Source: Candidatus Melainabacteria bacterium (GTDB taxonomy: Bacteria > Cyanobacteriota > Vampirovibrionia > 2-02-FULL-35-15). Taken from it: DNA of 43,823 nucleotides. The DNA is taken from the NCBI GenBank assembly GCA_016201905.1, contig JACQBQ010000037.1:1-43823 (forward strand), read 5' to 3'. A model generated the notes under the pieces. It was given only the letters and a program-made list of their open reading frames with translations. It had not been told where the DNA came from and searched no databases. Position 1 is the first letter of the stretch, and the number at the start of each line of letters is the position of its first letter. Positions 24,344-34,732 of this stretch are shown one piece after another. Position numbers and translations under genes: made by a program.

Positions 24344-24691
24344 TTAAAGACTTCCCAGGTATTCAGCTAATTGTGATATTTGTTCATCAGTAAGTTTGAA
24401 GTCAAATAGTTTTTTCATAAGTTGTATTGATCTTTCTATTTGCTCTTGATTTTTTCTTTTCCCAATGCCTTTTAGTATGGGTATTTTCCTTCCTTCATCT
24501 GGATCAATACTCATAGTTTCAAAATTCCATCTTCCTGCTGAGCTACCACCAACATGACAGTGATTACAGCTGCCGTATTTCCCCTTTGAATTGTAAAAAA
24601 GATCTTTTCCGGGTAAGTCAGATTTTGCAAATAGTAAATTAGAAAATAAACCAATTGAAAAAAACAAAAAAAATATATAAAGTATTTTCAT
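24344..24691 (-). CDS. Small periplasmic c-type cytochrome
   Basis: This 115-aa protein has a signal peptide (MKILYIFFLFFSIGLFSNLL ending at FAKS) and one heme c site C42-N-H-C45-H46. The C-terminal helix LTDEQISQLAEYLGSL is typical of class I cytochrome c. A methionine at LMKKLFDF is a candidate sixth ligand. It probably carries electrons in the periplasm. The barrel protein gene follows on the same strand. The gap between them holds a hairpin (GCTCCAGACAAGCTGGAGC) that may partly end transcription. Confidence 0.85.
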   Translation of the reverse strand: MKILYIFFLFFSIGLFSNLLFAKSDLPGKDLFYNSKGKYGSCNHCHVGGSSAGRWNFETMSIDPDEGRKIPILKGIGKRKNQEQIERSIQLMKKLFDFKLTDEQISQLAEYLGSL

Positions 24692-24724
24692 ACTTTATAG
24701 TATGCCACAAAAAAAATAAGTGTT

Positions 24725-24895
24725 TTAAGCTTCAGCTACAGATTTTCCATCTGGGTTGCCACTAGAAACAAATTGTGTGGCATTCTTAGCTGCCGCTATA
24801 GCAAGCGAAAATATAAATGCTGGGCCACTTGCTCCTGCTCCCAGGCGTATAGCTGTATCAGCTGCTGTTTTTAATGTGAACTTGGTAATATCCAT
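24725..24895 (-). CDS. 56-aa hydrophobic peptide with strong ribosome site
   Basis: The ORF has AAGGAG 7-8 nt before its ATG. It encodes MDITKFTLKTAADTAIRLGA, then a glycine/alanine-rich hydrophobic stretch (GASGPAFIFSLAIAAAKNAT) and a small polar tail ending NPDGKSVAEA. It resembles a secreted or membrane-inserting small peptide; the GA-rich core is reminiscent of bacteriocin-like peptides, but there is no GG leader cleavage site and no export or modification gene. It lies between the 459-aa protein gene and the cytochrome gene on the same strand. Function unknown. Confidence 0.6.
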   Translation of the reverse strand: MDITKFTLKTAADTAIRLGAGASGPAFIFSLAIAAAKNATQFVSSGNPDGKSVAEA

Positions 24896-25023
24896 TTATA
24901 AACTCCTTAAATAACAGAATAATTAAGTTGTGCTTACATCATATACAAAGCATGCCCACTAAAAAAATTGATAGATTTTTTTTATTTAACATAAACTTAA
25001 CTCTTTCCTTAAAACTAAAACTT

Positions 25024-26403
25024 TTATGCAGCTGCTAGATGGCTTGTTGGAGCGGGTACTACGGGACTTGGAGCTGGTAATGGAGCTGAAGTGGTCAGAA
25101 CATCTCTCCACCAGGTACGGACACTTCTAACAGTATTTCTTGTAGCTACACGAGAACCTTGATTTCTTGTAGTTCGAATAAATTGTGCAACCCATTCAAA
25201 CTGTGATTCTGCTATAGGTCCATATGAACGTCCTATGGCTGCCTGTGCTGCTTTTACAAGGTCAGTTCTAATTGTTTGCAGAGCATGATTATTATAGGAC
25301 AGTAATATTTGTCTTTCAGAATCTATTATGTTACCAGGTAGTGTAACTGGATTACCTTTTATAAAACGTTCTGCTCGAACTTGTATATTTTGTGCATTAG
25401 TTAGAAGTTCATTGCAAGCTTCTAATCTCTTATTAGCATAATTAGCCTCAGTTCTTACATCTCTCAGTGTTCTAAAGTTTCCTATTAATGACTTTCGATC
25501 TTTTTGGAGTTCTGCAAGTTCCTTTTTAGCAGCTGTTAGATCTTTTCGGACTTGATCTAAATTTAAAAGTTTCTTTTGAGCTTCCTCACTGGCTTTATGA
25601 GCTGCCTGTAAAGTTTTCTTTTCAACTTCGCTAGTAGCATTTTTTAGAGCTTCTTGTAATGCTTCTTTGGCTTCTTTGGTTTTACTAGCTGCATTGTCAA
25701 CAATTTTTTGTAACTTGGCTACTTCTTCGCTAGAGCTTTTTACCGCAGTTCTAAGATTTCCACTTACAGTTCTGGAGTCTGCTAACAGCTCACCAGTAAG
25801 CCCTTTAGGTGCAAACCCTTTTTTAGCAAGTTCATCAATTGCTGTTTTTACTCCTTTTTCAGCTCCTTGTACTTTCTCTACTGCTTGCTCTAGTGTTTTT
25901 ATAGCAGTGCCTGCTTCGCTTTGTAATCTTTGAGTATTTCGTCCAATTGTTTCTAAAGTTTTTGTAGATAGACTATCAATTTTAAAAAGCTTCATAGCTG
26001 CTTCATCAAGAGGGACTTTAGTCATGCCTTTAAATCTTAAGAAATTTTTTGCTTTTAAAACACCAAAAATAGGCAAAGCACCTAAAAGCTGTAAGCCACC
26101 ATTAAGAAGATTACCGGAGGCAATTTCCATAATACCTCTAACTCCAAAATATGCTGCTATTGGAAGTGTTAATACTGGGCAGAATATAGAAACTATGCCT
26201 AAGATGCTAGCTACATTATCTACAAATTTTAATAGGCCACCCCAGAAACCAGTCTCTTGACTATTTCCTCCTAAAAATAGATTTGATGCAGTAGTTACTA
26301 AAGCTGAGCCAGCAAGTACCTTTGCTCCAGTTGTTCTTCCTGAAAGAAATGATAAACAACCTGTTCTAGATGTAGCTGATGTTAATCCTGATATTAATGA
26401 CAT
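25024..26403 (-). CDS. 459-aa membrane and coiled-coil protein of unknown function
   Basis: The N-terminal third (residues 1-125) is hydrophobic and glycine/alanine-rich (FCPVLTLPIAAYFGVRGIME and LLNGGLQLLGALPIFGVL) and probably inserts in a membrane. Residues about 150-330 form a long helical coiled coil rich in A, K and E, with stretches such as KEALQEALKNATSEVEKKTL. The C-terminus ends in a proline-rich tail SAPLPAPSPVVPAPTS. There is no classical signal peptide. The architecture resembles secreted or phage-tail-like membrane-active effectors, but this is only a shape argument. An AAGGAA site precedes the ATG. The 56-aa peptide follows on the same strand. Confidence 0.72.
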   Translation of the reverse strand: MSLISGLTSATSRTGCLSFLSGRTTGAKVLAGSALVTTASNLFLGGNSQETGFWGGLLKFVDNVASILGIVSIFCPVLTLPIAAYFGVRGIMEIASGNLLNGGLQLLGALPIFGVLKAKNFLRFKGMTKVPLDEAAMKLFKIDSLSTKTLETIGRNTQRLQSEAGTAIKTLEQAVEKVQGAEKGVKTAIDELAKKGFAPKGLTGELLADSRTVSGNLRTAVKSSSEEVAKLQKIVDNAASKTKEAKEALQEALKNATSEVEKKTLQAAHKASEEAQKKLLNLDQVRKDLTAAKKELAELQKDRKSLIGNFRTLRDVRTEANYANKRLEACNELLTNAQNIQVRAERFIKGNPVTLPGNIIDSERQILLSYNNHALQTIRTDLVKAAQAAIGRSYGPIAESQFEWVAQFIRTTRNQGSRVATRNTVRSVRTWWRDVLTTSAPLPAPSPVVPAPTSHLAAA

Positions 26404-26528
26404 TTATTATTTTTCCTTAAATAATATGAGCTTATAAAAAGTCATAAAATGACTCTAATAATAAAAAGGCCGTTTTGGAAAAAATTGACAGCTAAAAATA
26501 TTAAGAAAGGTTATTGTGTGGTTAAAAA

Positions 26529-27026
26529 TTAAAATGCTATCGCGTCATTGCGAGGTTGCTCCTCGCAATGACGTTTAAAGTCATCTTTTCCAAGCATGTA
26601 TGCTTTAACCAAACGTTTACCTAAAAAGAAATTATTATACATTTCTTTAATATGTGAGCTTACTTCACCACCTACATCTATAGTGCATGCACGCAAAAGT
26701 CTTACAAACTCTCTATAATGCATAAAGTCGTTTTTTTCAAAATAATCTTTTAAATAATTAGTGAGATAAGTTTCCAGTTCTTCTTCTTTTATATCCCTTT
26801 TGTTTTTTTTATCTTCTTTGCCAAGGTTATAAACCAGTACAAATCTCATACTTTTTCTTGCATTGTCAAAACATCTTTTTAAACTTGAAGATAGAGCACG
26901 ACTTTTTCCTTTAACAATATTCAAATAATGATCAAGATCTTTTAAAACATCTTTATCTATTGAATCTGACAGTACCTTATCTACAAGCTCAAATTCTTTA
27001 GTGTTTTCAAGGGTTAAATCATTCAT
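26529..27026 (-). CDS. 165-aa hypothetical protein with a repeat-derived C-terminus
   Basis: The protein is helical and charged, with no signal or membrane segment. Typical stretches are LKDLDHYLNIVKGKSRALSS and LETYLTNYLKDYFEKNDFMH. I do not recognise the family. The last 14 residues, RHCEEQPRNDAIAF, are the translation of the palindromic repeat at 26543-26573, so the original C-terminus was replaced or extended by the element. Upstream of the start there is no Shine-Dalgarno. Confidence 0.65.
   Translation of the reverse strand: MNDLTLENTKEFELVDKVLSDSIDKDVLKDLDHYLNIVKGKSRALSSSLKRCFDNARKSMRFVLVYNLGKEDKKNKRDIKEEELETYLTNYLKDYFEKNDFMHYREFVRLLRACTIDVGGEVSSHIKEMYNNFFLGKRLVKAYMLGKDDFKRHCEEQPRNDAIAF
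26543..26573. repeat. Minimal GTCATTGCGAGG hairpin repeat
   Basis: CGTCATTGCGAGG and CCTCGCAATGACG form a perfect 13-bp stem with a 5-nt loop (TTGCT). This is the shortest complete copy of the repeat family. It encodes the end of the 165-aa ORF. Confidence 0.9.
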
Positions 27027-27072
27027 GATTATTATTTAGGTAATGTATCAGAGCAGACTATTTATACAATAA

Positions 27073-27100
27073 GATTTTATCCGATTTATTCGGTAAAATC
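27073..27100. repeat. Bulged hairpin, repeat family 2
   Basis: GATTTTA (27073-27079) pairs with TAAAATC (27094-27100), with an inner CCG/CGG stem and an AT loop, plus the same T bulge as the copy at 24264. Both copies are followed by AATTGA a little downstream (27118 and 24304). Between here and lpxA the sequence also contains AAGCGAAGAATGAGCGAGGA, related to the nadE/ligA leader block. Confidence 0.6.
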
Positions 27101-27193
27101 TGGATAACATGAATTAAGGAATTGATCAAGTGCACTGTGCAAAGCCTGACAAGCGAAGAATGAGCGAGGAAGGCGGTGACAATAACCATTCAT

Positions 27194-27199
27194 GATAAA
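27194..27199 (+). promoter_or_regulatory. -10-like box placed for leaderless transcription of lpxA
   Basis: GATAAA (in CATGATAAACTG) ends 8 nt before the ATG at 27208. No Shine-Dalgarno is visible. Confidence 0.35.
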
Positions 27200-27207
27200 C
27201 TGTTTTT

Positions 27208-28041
27208 ATGCCTGTTTCAGAAGCTGCTAAAACAAATATACACCCAACAGCAATAATATCACCAGAAGCTAAGATTGGTGATGGTGTAACTATTGGTCCC
27301 TATTCCTGCATTGGTCCAGATGTTGAAATAAAAGAAAATACCTACATAGGTCCTCATGTAATTATTCAAGGTAATACAGAAATTGGTCCGAATTGTAAAT
27401 TGGTTGCGGCTTGCAGCATTGGGCTACCTCCACAAGATGTCAGTTATAAAGAAGAAAAAACAGGTGTAAAAATTGGAGAAAGTACAGTTATTAGAGAATA
27501 TGCAACCATTCACAGAGCAGCAAAAGAAGGTTTTACAGTAGTTGGAAATAATTGTTACCTAATGAATTATGCTCATGTCGGACACAATGCTAGGGTTGGA
27601 AATCATGTAATTATGGCAAATGGTGCAACACTTGGTGGTTATGTAACTGTTGAAGATTTTGTTTTTATCAGTGCATTTTGTCCTATTCACCAGCACTGTA
27701 GGGTAGGTGAATCTGCAATGGTTGGTGGTATGACACCGACAAGGCTTGACTTACCCCCTTATTTTGTTGCAGATGGAAGACCAGCAAAAATTAGAGGGGT
27801 AAATAAAGTTGGATTGCGTAGAAGAGGAGTAAAAGCTGATGTTAGAGAAGAGCTATCTAAAGCTTATAAAATTATTTACCTTTCAGGAATTGGCACTTCA
27901 AATGCTCTTGAAAAGATAGAAAAAGAACTTGTTCAGTTTGATGAAATTAAGAAATTGGTTAATTTTTACAAAACATCTAAAAGAGGCGTTGTTGGAATTG
28001 ATTCAGAAACAAATGACTCAGATAGTTCTACATTAGAATGA
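27208..28041 (+). CDS. lpxA: Acyl-ACP--UDP-N-acetylglucosamine O-acyltransferase LpxA
   Basis: This 277-aa left-handed beta-helix acyltransferase catalyses the first step of lipid A synthesis. Hexapeptide repeats run from HPTAIISPEAKIGDGVTIGP to about residue 190. The catalytic histidine is H126 in NYAHVGHNARVGNH, and GLPPQDVSYKEEKTGVKIGE and PTRLDLPPYFVADGRPAKIRGVNKVGLRRRG are characteristic LpxA segments. The C-terminal helical domain follows, with a short extra acidic tail. The gene indicates an LPS-type outer membrane. It starts an operon with lspA and rluD; no other lpx gene is present. Confidence 0.95.
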   Translation: MPVSEAAKTNIHPTAIISPEAKIGDGVTIGPYSCIGPDVEIKENTYIGPHVIIQGNTEIGPNCKLVAACSIGLPPQDVSYKEEKTGVKIGESTVIREYATIHRAAKEGFTVVGNNCYLMNYAHVGHNARVGNHVIMANGATLGGYVTVEDFVFISAFCPIHQHCRVGESAMVGGMTPTRLDLPPYFVADGRPAKIRGVNKVGLRRRGVKADVREELSKAYKIIYLSGIGTSNALEKIEKELVQFDEIKKLVNFYKTSKRGVVGIDSETNDSDSSTLE

Positions 28042-28045
28042 ATTA

Positions 28046-28528
28046 ATGACATACTCTGAAAATTTTAAAAAGATATTATTGACTAATTTAATCATTGTTG
28101 TTTCTATAGTTTTACTTGATCAAATCTCAAAAAGATTTTTGTTTAATGAAGTCGGATTAAATCACACGAAAGAGTTTATCCCAGGTTTATTTAATTTTAC
28201 GATTGTTCAGAATACAGGCGGTGCTTTTAGTATTTTAAAGCAACATCCAATTTGTTTTAAAATTATTGGAGTTGTTAATGTTCTTATTTTTTCGTATTTA
28301 ACTTTTTGCCCAACTGTGGCTTTTAATATCCTTACAAAGTTTGGCTGTGCTTGCATTTTGGGAGGGACAATTGGCAATTTAATTGATCGCTTTATTTATG
28401 GTGGTGTAATTGATTTTTTAGACTTGCAGTTATTTAATTTTGCTGTTTTTAATCTGTCTGATGTGTTTATTGATCTTGGCGTGGTATTAATCTTACTTGG
28501 ATGGTTTTTCACAAACAAAAAACATTAA
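28046..28528 (+). CDS. lspA: Lipoprotein signal peptidase (signal peptidase II)
   Basis: This 160-aa inner-membrane aspartyl protease cleaves prolipoproteins at the lipobox cysteine. It has four hydrophobic helices, the conserved FTIVQNTGGAFSIL, and the catalytic aspartates D114 (GGTIGNLIDRFIYGGVIDFLD) and D139 (FAVFNLSDVFID). It starts 4 nt after lpxA and overlaps the start of rluD by 28 nt. Its presence supports processing of the lipoproteins predicted in this window. Confidence 0.95.
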   Translation: MTYSENFKKILLTNLIIVVSIVLLDQISKRFLFNEVGLNHTKEFIPGLFNFTIVQNTGGAFSILKQHPICFKIIGVVNVLIFSYLTFCPTVAFNILTKFGCACILGGTIGNLIDRFIYGGVIDFLDLQLFNFAVFNLSDVFIDLGVVLILLGWFFTNKKH

Positions 28529-29427
28529 ATGTTAGTTATGAGTATGCAGGTGAAAGGCTGGATCGCTTCATTTGTAAGTCTCTTGGTGACTTAAGTCGTA
28601 CTTTGGTTCAAAGATTAATAGATGAAAACCTGATTTTAGTAAATGAAAAATCTATAAAGGCTGGCTATAAGATTAGAGCGAATGACAAAGTTTCAATTTC
28701 AATTCCAGATTTAAAAGAAGCAGAAATTGAGAGTGAGAAAATTCCTCTTGACATAGTTTTTGAGGATAAGGATTTAATTGTTATAAATAAACCACAGGGT
28801 ATGGTAACGCATCCAGCTGACAATGTGCACAGTGGGACACTGGTAAATGCTTTGCTTTATCACTGTAAGAGTTCTCTTTCAGGAATAAATGGTGTTTTAA
28901 GACCAGGAATTGTACACAGGCTGGATAAAGAAACTTCAGGGTTAATTATTGTCTGTAAGAATGATAAATCGCATAATGAAATTGCAAAGCAAATAGAAGA
29001 GCGAAAAGTGAAAAGGCATTATCTGGCAATAGTTCATGGCAAGGTTCAGCATGATCTTGGTACTGTAAACAAACCAATAGGTAGAAATAAGATACATAGA
29101 CATAAAATGGCTATTGTTTTGGGTGGCAGAAAAGCAATTACACATTGGAAAGTTTTAAAAAAATCAGAAAAGTTTACACTACTTGAGTGTAGCTTAGAAA
29201 CTGGCCGTACACATCAGATAAGAGTACACATGGCAAGCCTTAGACATCCAATAATTGGTGATAAAACATATGGTAAAAAGAATGACACTGTAGAAAAGAT
29301 GATGTTACATGCCTATAAGCTTATTTTTATTCATCCAAAAACCAAAAAAGAGATTAAGCTTGAAACTGAGATGCCAGAACGATTTACACAGTTTCTGTCT
29401 CGTGATCATATGAAGCTAATCTTATGA
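28501..29427 (+). CDS. rluD: RluA/RluD-family pseudouridine synthase
   Basis: This 308-aa protein has an N-terminal S4 RNA-binding domain (RLDRFICKSLGDLSRTLVQR, then LVNEKSIKAGYKIRANDKV) and a catalytic domain with the active aspartate D142 in HRLDKETSGLIIV. Also typical are INKPQGMVTHPA and LETGRTHQIRVHMASLRHPIIGD. It probably modifies 23S rRNA uridines of the RluD target site; paralogue specificity (RluC, RluD) is an inference. The gene overlaps lspA upstream and runs 44 nt into the 3' end of the convergent small gene. Confidence 0.92.
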   Translation: MVFHKQKTLNVSYEYAGERLDRFICKSLGDLSRTLVQRLIDENLILVNEKSIKAGYKIRANDKVSISIPDLKEAEIESEKIPLDIVFEDKDLIVINKPQGMVTHPADNVHSGTLVNALLYHCKSSLSGINGVLRPGIVHRLDKETSGLIIVCKNDKSHNEIAKQIEERKVKRHYLAIVHGKVQHDLGTVNKPIGRNKIHRHKMAIVLGGRKAITHWKVLKKSEKFTLLECSLETGRTHQIRVHMASLRHPIIGDKTYGKKNDTVEKMMLHAYKLIFIHPKTKKEIKLETEMPERFTQFLSRDHMKLIL

Positions 29428-29902
29428 ATGTATACAGCTTTTTAATTTCACTTAATCTATGCTCATCACTGGTATTAGCTTTTACATAGTGTTGGTCGAT
29501 CATTATGTCATAGAGGTTTCGTAAAACATCTTTATCTTCATCAGTTAAAAATTGTCCTAACATTCTTATTTTTTTTGAGTCTGCATCAATCTCATCTTCT
29601 TCAGGTGAACCAGTCCTTGCAAGTTCATGTAATATTCCCTTTGCAAAGAAAATCATCTGTTTTAAGATTGGGAGTTGAGTTTCTTGTACAGTTCTTAAAA
29701 ATTTTTCTTGATGAGGATTTAGTTCACTGCCTTTCCGTCTTGTCTTTTCTAAAAATGCAGCATCTTTACTGTCATCATAAGTAATCTTGTCTCTGTATTC
29801 ACTTGCAAGCGATCTGACATTATGTAAATTACGTTTAATTAGCTCTTTATTTACTGTCATGTTCTGTGGGATTAAATCTAATCTCATATTCTGCTCCAAC
29901 AC
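29384..29902 (-). CDS. Hypothetical helical protein, paralogue of the 169-aa neighbour
   Basis: This 172-aa charged, helical, probably cytoplasmic protein has matching segments with the next gene: NLHNVRSLASEYRDKI against NLNNIVLLAKEYKEEI, and LRTVQETQLPILKQMIFFAK against FNATQEHRRKIFDQIIHWAE, in the same order. The two are tandem paralogues. The start may be the first ATG or the one five codons later. No known domain is recognised. The 3' end overlaps rluD on the other strand by 44 nt. Confidence 0.65.
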   Translation of the reverse strand: MLEQNMRLDLIPQNMTVNKELIKRNLHNVRSLASEYRDKITYDDSKDAAFLEKTRRKGSELNPHQEKFLRTVQETQLPILKQMIFFAKGILHELARTGSPEEDEIDADSKKIRMLGQFLTDEDKDVLRNLYDIMIDQHYVKANTSDEHRLSEIKKLYTFIRLASYDHETETV

Positions 29903-30014
29903 TAAAGATGAATTTTGCTTGATTAACTGATTAAAAGCTATTATAAATCATTAAATAGAGCTTTTATTTGTATAGAGTCTTTAAGGTCTATTTTTTCTTA
30001 ACTTGGCTGATAAA

Positions 30015-30524
30015 CTAAGCGCTCTTTTGTGTTTTTCTTGATCTATAGCTGTCAGGTGTGGCTGAAGAAGAAGTACCGTTTGCACATTCTAACAAATGTT
30101 CTATTATTAACTCAAATTCTCCTGGTTCAAATTGATAGTGAAATATTAGATTGCCGGCAGATTCAAGCAAGTCTGCTTCACTTTTTGTTAGTGTTTTCAT
30201 CATTAGATTAAATTTATCTATATCAAGAATAAATTCTTTATTTGATCCCCAGATAAATTTTCCTTTTGAGTCTATTTTTGCAAGGTCTATAAAAGCTCTT
30301 TCAGCCCAATGAATTATCTGGTCAAATATTTTTCTCCTATGTTCTTGAGTTGCATTAAAGAATTGTCTATCATATTCATTGATCTTATGCCCACTTTTAA
30401 CTACTGATTCTAGAGATTTTATTTCTTCCTCAATATGTTGTGGAATTTCTTCCTTGTATTCTTTTGCAAGTAATACAATATTATTTAAATTTTCCCTAAG
30501 GGAATTTAAGCAATTTACTTTCAT
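30015..30524 (-). CDS. Hypothetical helical protein, paralogue of the 172-aa neighbour
   Basis: This 169-aa protein is homologous to the 172-aa protein downstream (see the shared segments there). The C-terminus is low complexity and basic (ANGTSSSATPDSYRSRKTQKS). It has no signal peptide. The tandem arrangement points to a local duplication followed by strong divergence. Function unknown. Confidence 0.65.
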   Translation of the reverse strand: MKVNCLNSLRENLNNIVLLAKEYKEEIPQHIEEEIKSLESVVKSGHKINEYDRQFFNATQEHRRKIFDQIIHWAERAFIDLAKIDSKGKFIWGSNKEFILDIDKFNLMMKTLTKSEADLLESAGNLIFHYQFEPGEFELIIEHLLECANGTSSSATPDSYRSRKTQKSA

Positions 30525-30620
30525 TGATTTATACTTATAGATAAATATATCCCTTAGATAGTGCTTCAGTCTAGGCTTTTTGTAAAGCTTTAGTAAATTG
30601 ATTGTAAAATAATAATCAAT

Positions 30621-30959
30621 ATGAAAACATTCATGAATTTTATCTCATTTTCAATTTTATTGTTTATTTTTCTTATTGCCATAAGCAATATTTCAAATGC
30701 CATAACGATAGAAACAGTTTTTTTAAGTCTTAAAGTAAATGTAGGTTTTCTGATTTTAATGTGTTCAGTACTAACTAGCTTTGCAATGGTTCTTTTTAAT
30801 ATCTCAGCTAGTAGTTCTGTAGCATTGGATAAAAACAATTTAAAAAAACAAATTGAAAATCAAAAATTAAAACACGAATTAGAGTCTGATAAAGTTAAAC
30901 AACTTGAGGCCAAGATTTATACTCTCGAAGAAGCATTGAAGATGGTGACAAAAAAATAG
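30621..30959 (+). CDS. LapA-like small membrane protein
   Basis: This 112-aa protein has two hydrophobic helices (about residues 5-26 and 38-65) separated by a short loop, then a coiled-coil tail rich in K and E (KKQIENQKLKHELESDKVKQ). That layout matches LapA / DUF1049 proteins, which in Proteobacteria help regulate LPS assembly. The family call is by architecture only. Its stop abuts the stop of the convergent secreted protein gene. Confidence 0.55.
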   Translation: MKTFMNFISFSILLFIFLIAISNISNAITIETVFLSLKVNVGFLILMCSVLTSFAMVLFNISASSSVALDKNNLKKQIENQKLKHELESDKVKQLEAKIYTLEEALKMVTKK

Positions 30960-31829
30960 TTACCACATTCCAGGCACTTTTACTGCTTTTTTATTTGGAG
31001 TTAGTGTTGAATCAATCTTTTTATAAAATGCTGATGGTTTAAATCCGGATCTGTCTTTTGCTGTGTCTAAGCCAGTTGAATTATCTTCTGCATAAGCAGG
31101 TTGTTCTAATAAGGAAAGCTTGTCTAAGCCATTCTCATGATATTCCTCTACAGCATTGGTTTTTACAAGCTGGAATTTTATTTCATCCCTGATGAAACCT
31201 TGACATTCAGGTGTGTATTCAATTTCATATCCTTTTGCAAGGATCTTATTTCTTGAGATGTATTCAAATTTTAATTTGCCGTTTAACCATAGCTCCCTTG
31301 CCAGTGCTGGATTTTCTTTGTGGTTATTAAGTCTAAGGGTATAAGCATAGGTAATGTCCTCGGGATCTATAACAGCCTTAAAACTAAAATTGTGATATTC
31401 AATATCTTCATTTAGATTTGGATCGTGATAAACATCTTTTGTAGTTGGATATTTGGAATTTATAAGAAAATAGTCAGGACCTCTTGAACTAACTACAACT
31501 TCTTTTTCTTCGAAGTCTCTTTTTTCAAATGGAAGCCTTGAATTACAGTGTACAAATGTAGTTGGTTTAGTAAGCAGAGGATTTACTACTCTTTTTGTGG
31601 TAGTTTTGGTTAGTATCCATGTTCCATCTAATTTAGGCAGCTTGTCATGTTCAAATGTCAGGCTCCAGGTTTTTGGTTCTTCTTCTTTGGTGTTTTCTTG
31701 TGTTTGTACTTTTTCTAATCTTTCTAAGATTTTGTCATATCCTTCTGAAGAGCTCTTTGCTGGAAGAAAAGAAAACACAGCACAAATTGCTATGGAGAAT
31801 AATGTTGTTTTTTGTTTGCTTAATCTCAT
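30960..31829 (-). CDS. Secreted protein of unknown function
   Basis: This 289-aa protein has a signal peptide (MRLSKQKTTLFSIAICAVFS ending near FLPAKSSS), then a short charged linker with a helical segment (YDKILERLEKVQTQENTKEE). The remainder is probably beta-rich, with WSLTFEHDKLPKLDGTWILT and many aromatic and charged pairs. It resembles lipocalin-like or DUF6816-like exported proteins only loosely, and I do not assign a family. The C-terminus has SGFKPSAFYKKIDSTLTPNK. No operon partner is evident. Confidence 0.65.
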   Translation of the reverse strand: MRLSKQKTTLFSIAICAVFSFLPAKSSSEGYDKILERLEKVQTQENTKEEEPKTWSLTFEHDKLPKLDGTWILTKTTTKRVVNPLLTKPTTFVHCNSRLPFEKRDFEEKEVVVSSRGPDYFLINSKYPTTKDVYHDPNLNEDIEYHNFSFKAVIDPEDITYAYTLRLNNHKENPALARELWLNGKLKFEYISRNKILAKGYEIEYTPECQGFIRDEIKFQLVKTNAVEEYHENGLDKLSLLEQPAYAEDNSTGLDTAKDRSGFKPSAFYKKIDSTLTPNKKAVKVPGMW

Positions 31830-31940
31830 TTATTCAACCATAGCATAAGTTAAGAATTAATTGAAAGATTTTCTTAATCATGCAAATTAACTTTAAGATT
31901 AATTTTTTCTAATGTTTCTTCTTAACCTGGAATCTCTTAA

Positions 31941-32282
31941 CTATTCTTCTTTGTCTTTCTTTAGTTTATTTTCAATTTCAGGTTTTTCTTTAGTTTTCTT
32001 TTGTAGATTTTGGATTTTCTTTTTAAGAAGCTCTTTGTCAAAACTTTCTTGTGTTTCAATTGCAAACTCAAACTTAAATATCCCTAAAATGTTTAAAGTA
32101 ACTAGAACAATTAGCCAGAGAATTAATGCCTGCCAAAAATCAATGGAAATATCAGCATATGTCTTTGCAATGGTACTGTTCCAAAGTGCTTCAATTAAAA
32201 CGATGGGTAGAAAAACCACAAATGCAATGATAAGGATTGCAAATAAAAACGTGGTTAAAGAATTTAACTTATACATTTTCAT
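31941..32282 (-). CDS. Small two-helix membrane protein with a charged coiled-coil tail
   Basis: This 113-aa protein has transmembrane helices at about residues 10-30 and 47-65 (WQALILWLIVLVTLNILGIF) and a C-terminal tail rich in K and E (LKKKIQNLQKKTKEKPEIEN). It begins 4 nt after the ligA stop on the same strand and may be co-transcribed with it. The overall plan is the same as the LapA-like protein at 30621, so the two may be distant relatives. Function unknown. Confidence 0.6.
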   Translation of the reverse strand: MKMYKLNSLTTFLFAILIIAFVVFLPIVLIEALWNSTIAKTYADISIDFWQALILWLIVLVTLNILGIFKFEFAIETQESFDKELLKKKIQNLQKKTKEKPEIENKLKKDKEE

Positions 32283-32286
32283 GCCA

Positions 32287-34533
<2,247 letters not shown>

Positions 34534-34658
34534 TTAAATATAATTTATTGTTTATAGAATGAGTATATATCTTATAAGTGGGTATATAATATTCTAGCTA
34601 TTGTTAATAGAATTGGATTCTGATTGTTGAATAGGATTTTTTTTAATCAACCCCTTTT

Positions 34659-34732
34659 CGGGGCGTGGCTCAGCTTGGTAGAGCATCTGCTTTGGGAGCA
34701 GAGGGTCGCACGTTCAAATCGTGTCGCCCCGA
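34659..34732 (+). tRNA. tRNA-Pro (anticodon UGG)
   Basis: A complete 74-nt cloverleaf. Acceptor arms are CGGGGCG (34659-34665) and CGCCCCG (34725-34731), with discriminator A. The D arm is GCTC...GAGC. The anticodon stem TCTGC/GCAGA encloses loop TTTGGGA, so the anticodon is TGG (proline). The T arm has TTCAAAT. No CCA is encoded, so the 3' end must be added after transcription. The 3' part is duplicated at 34951. Confidence 0.97.

Noticed and set aside
25667-25933. 88-codon plus-strand frame within the 459-aa gene
   Set aside because: It is antisense to the alanine/lysine-rich coiled coil and has typical shadow composition (A, S, L, F rich).
30590-30838. 82-codon minus-strand frame opposite the LapA-like gene
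   Set aside because: It is antisense to hydrophobic codons and has no ribosome site; the plus-strand frame has the transmembrane plus coiled-coil pattern.
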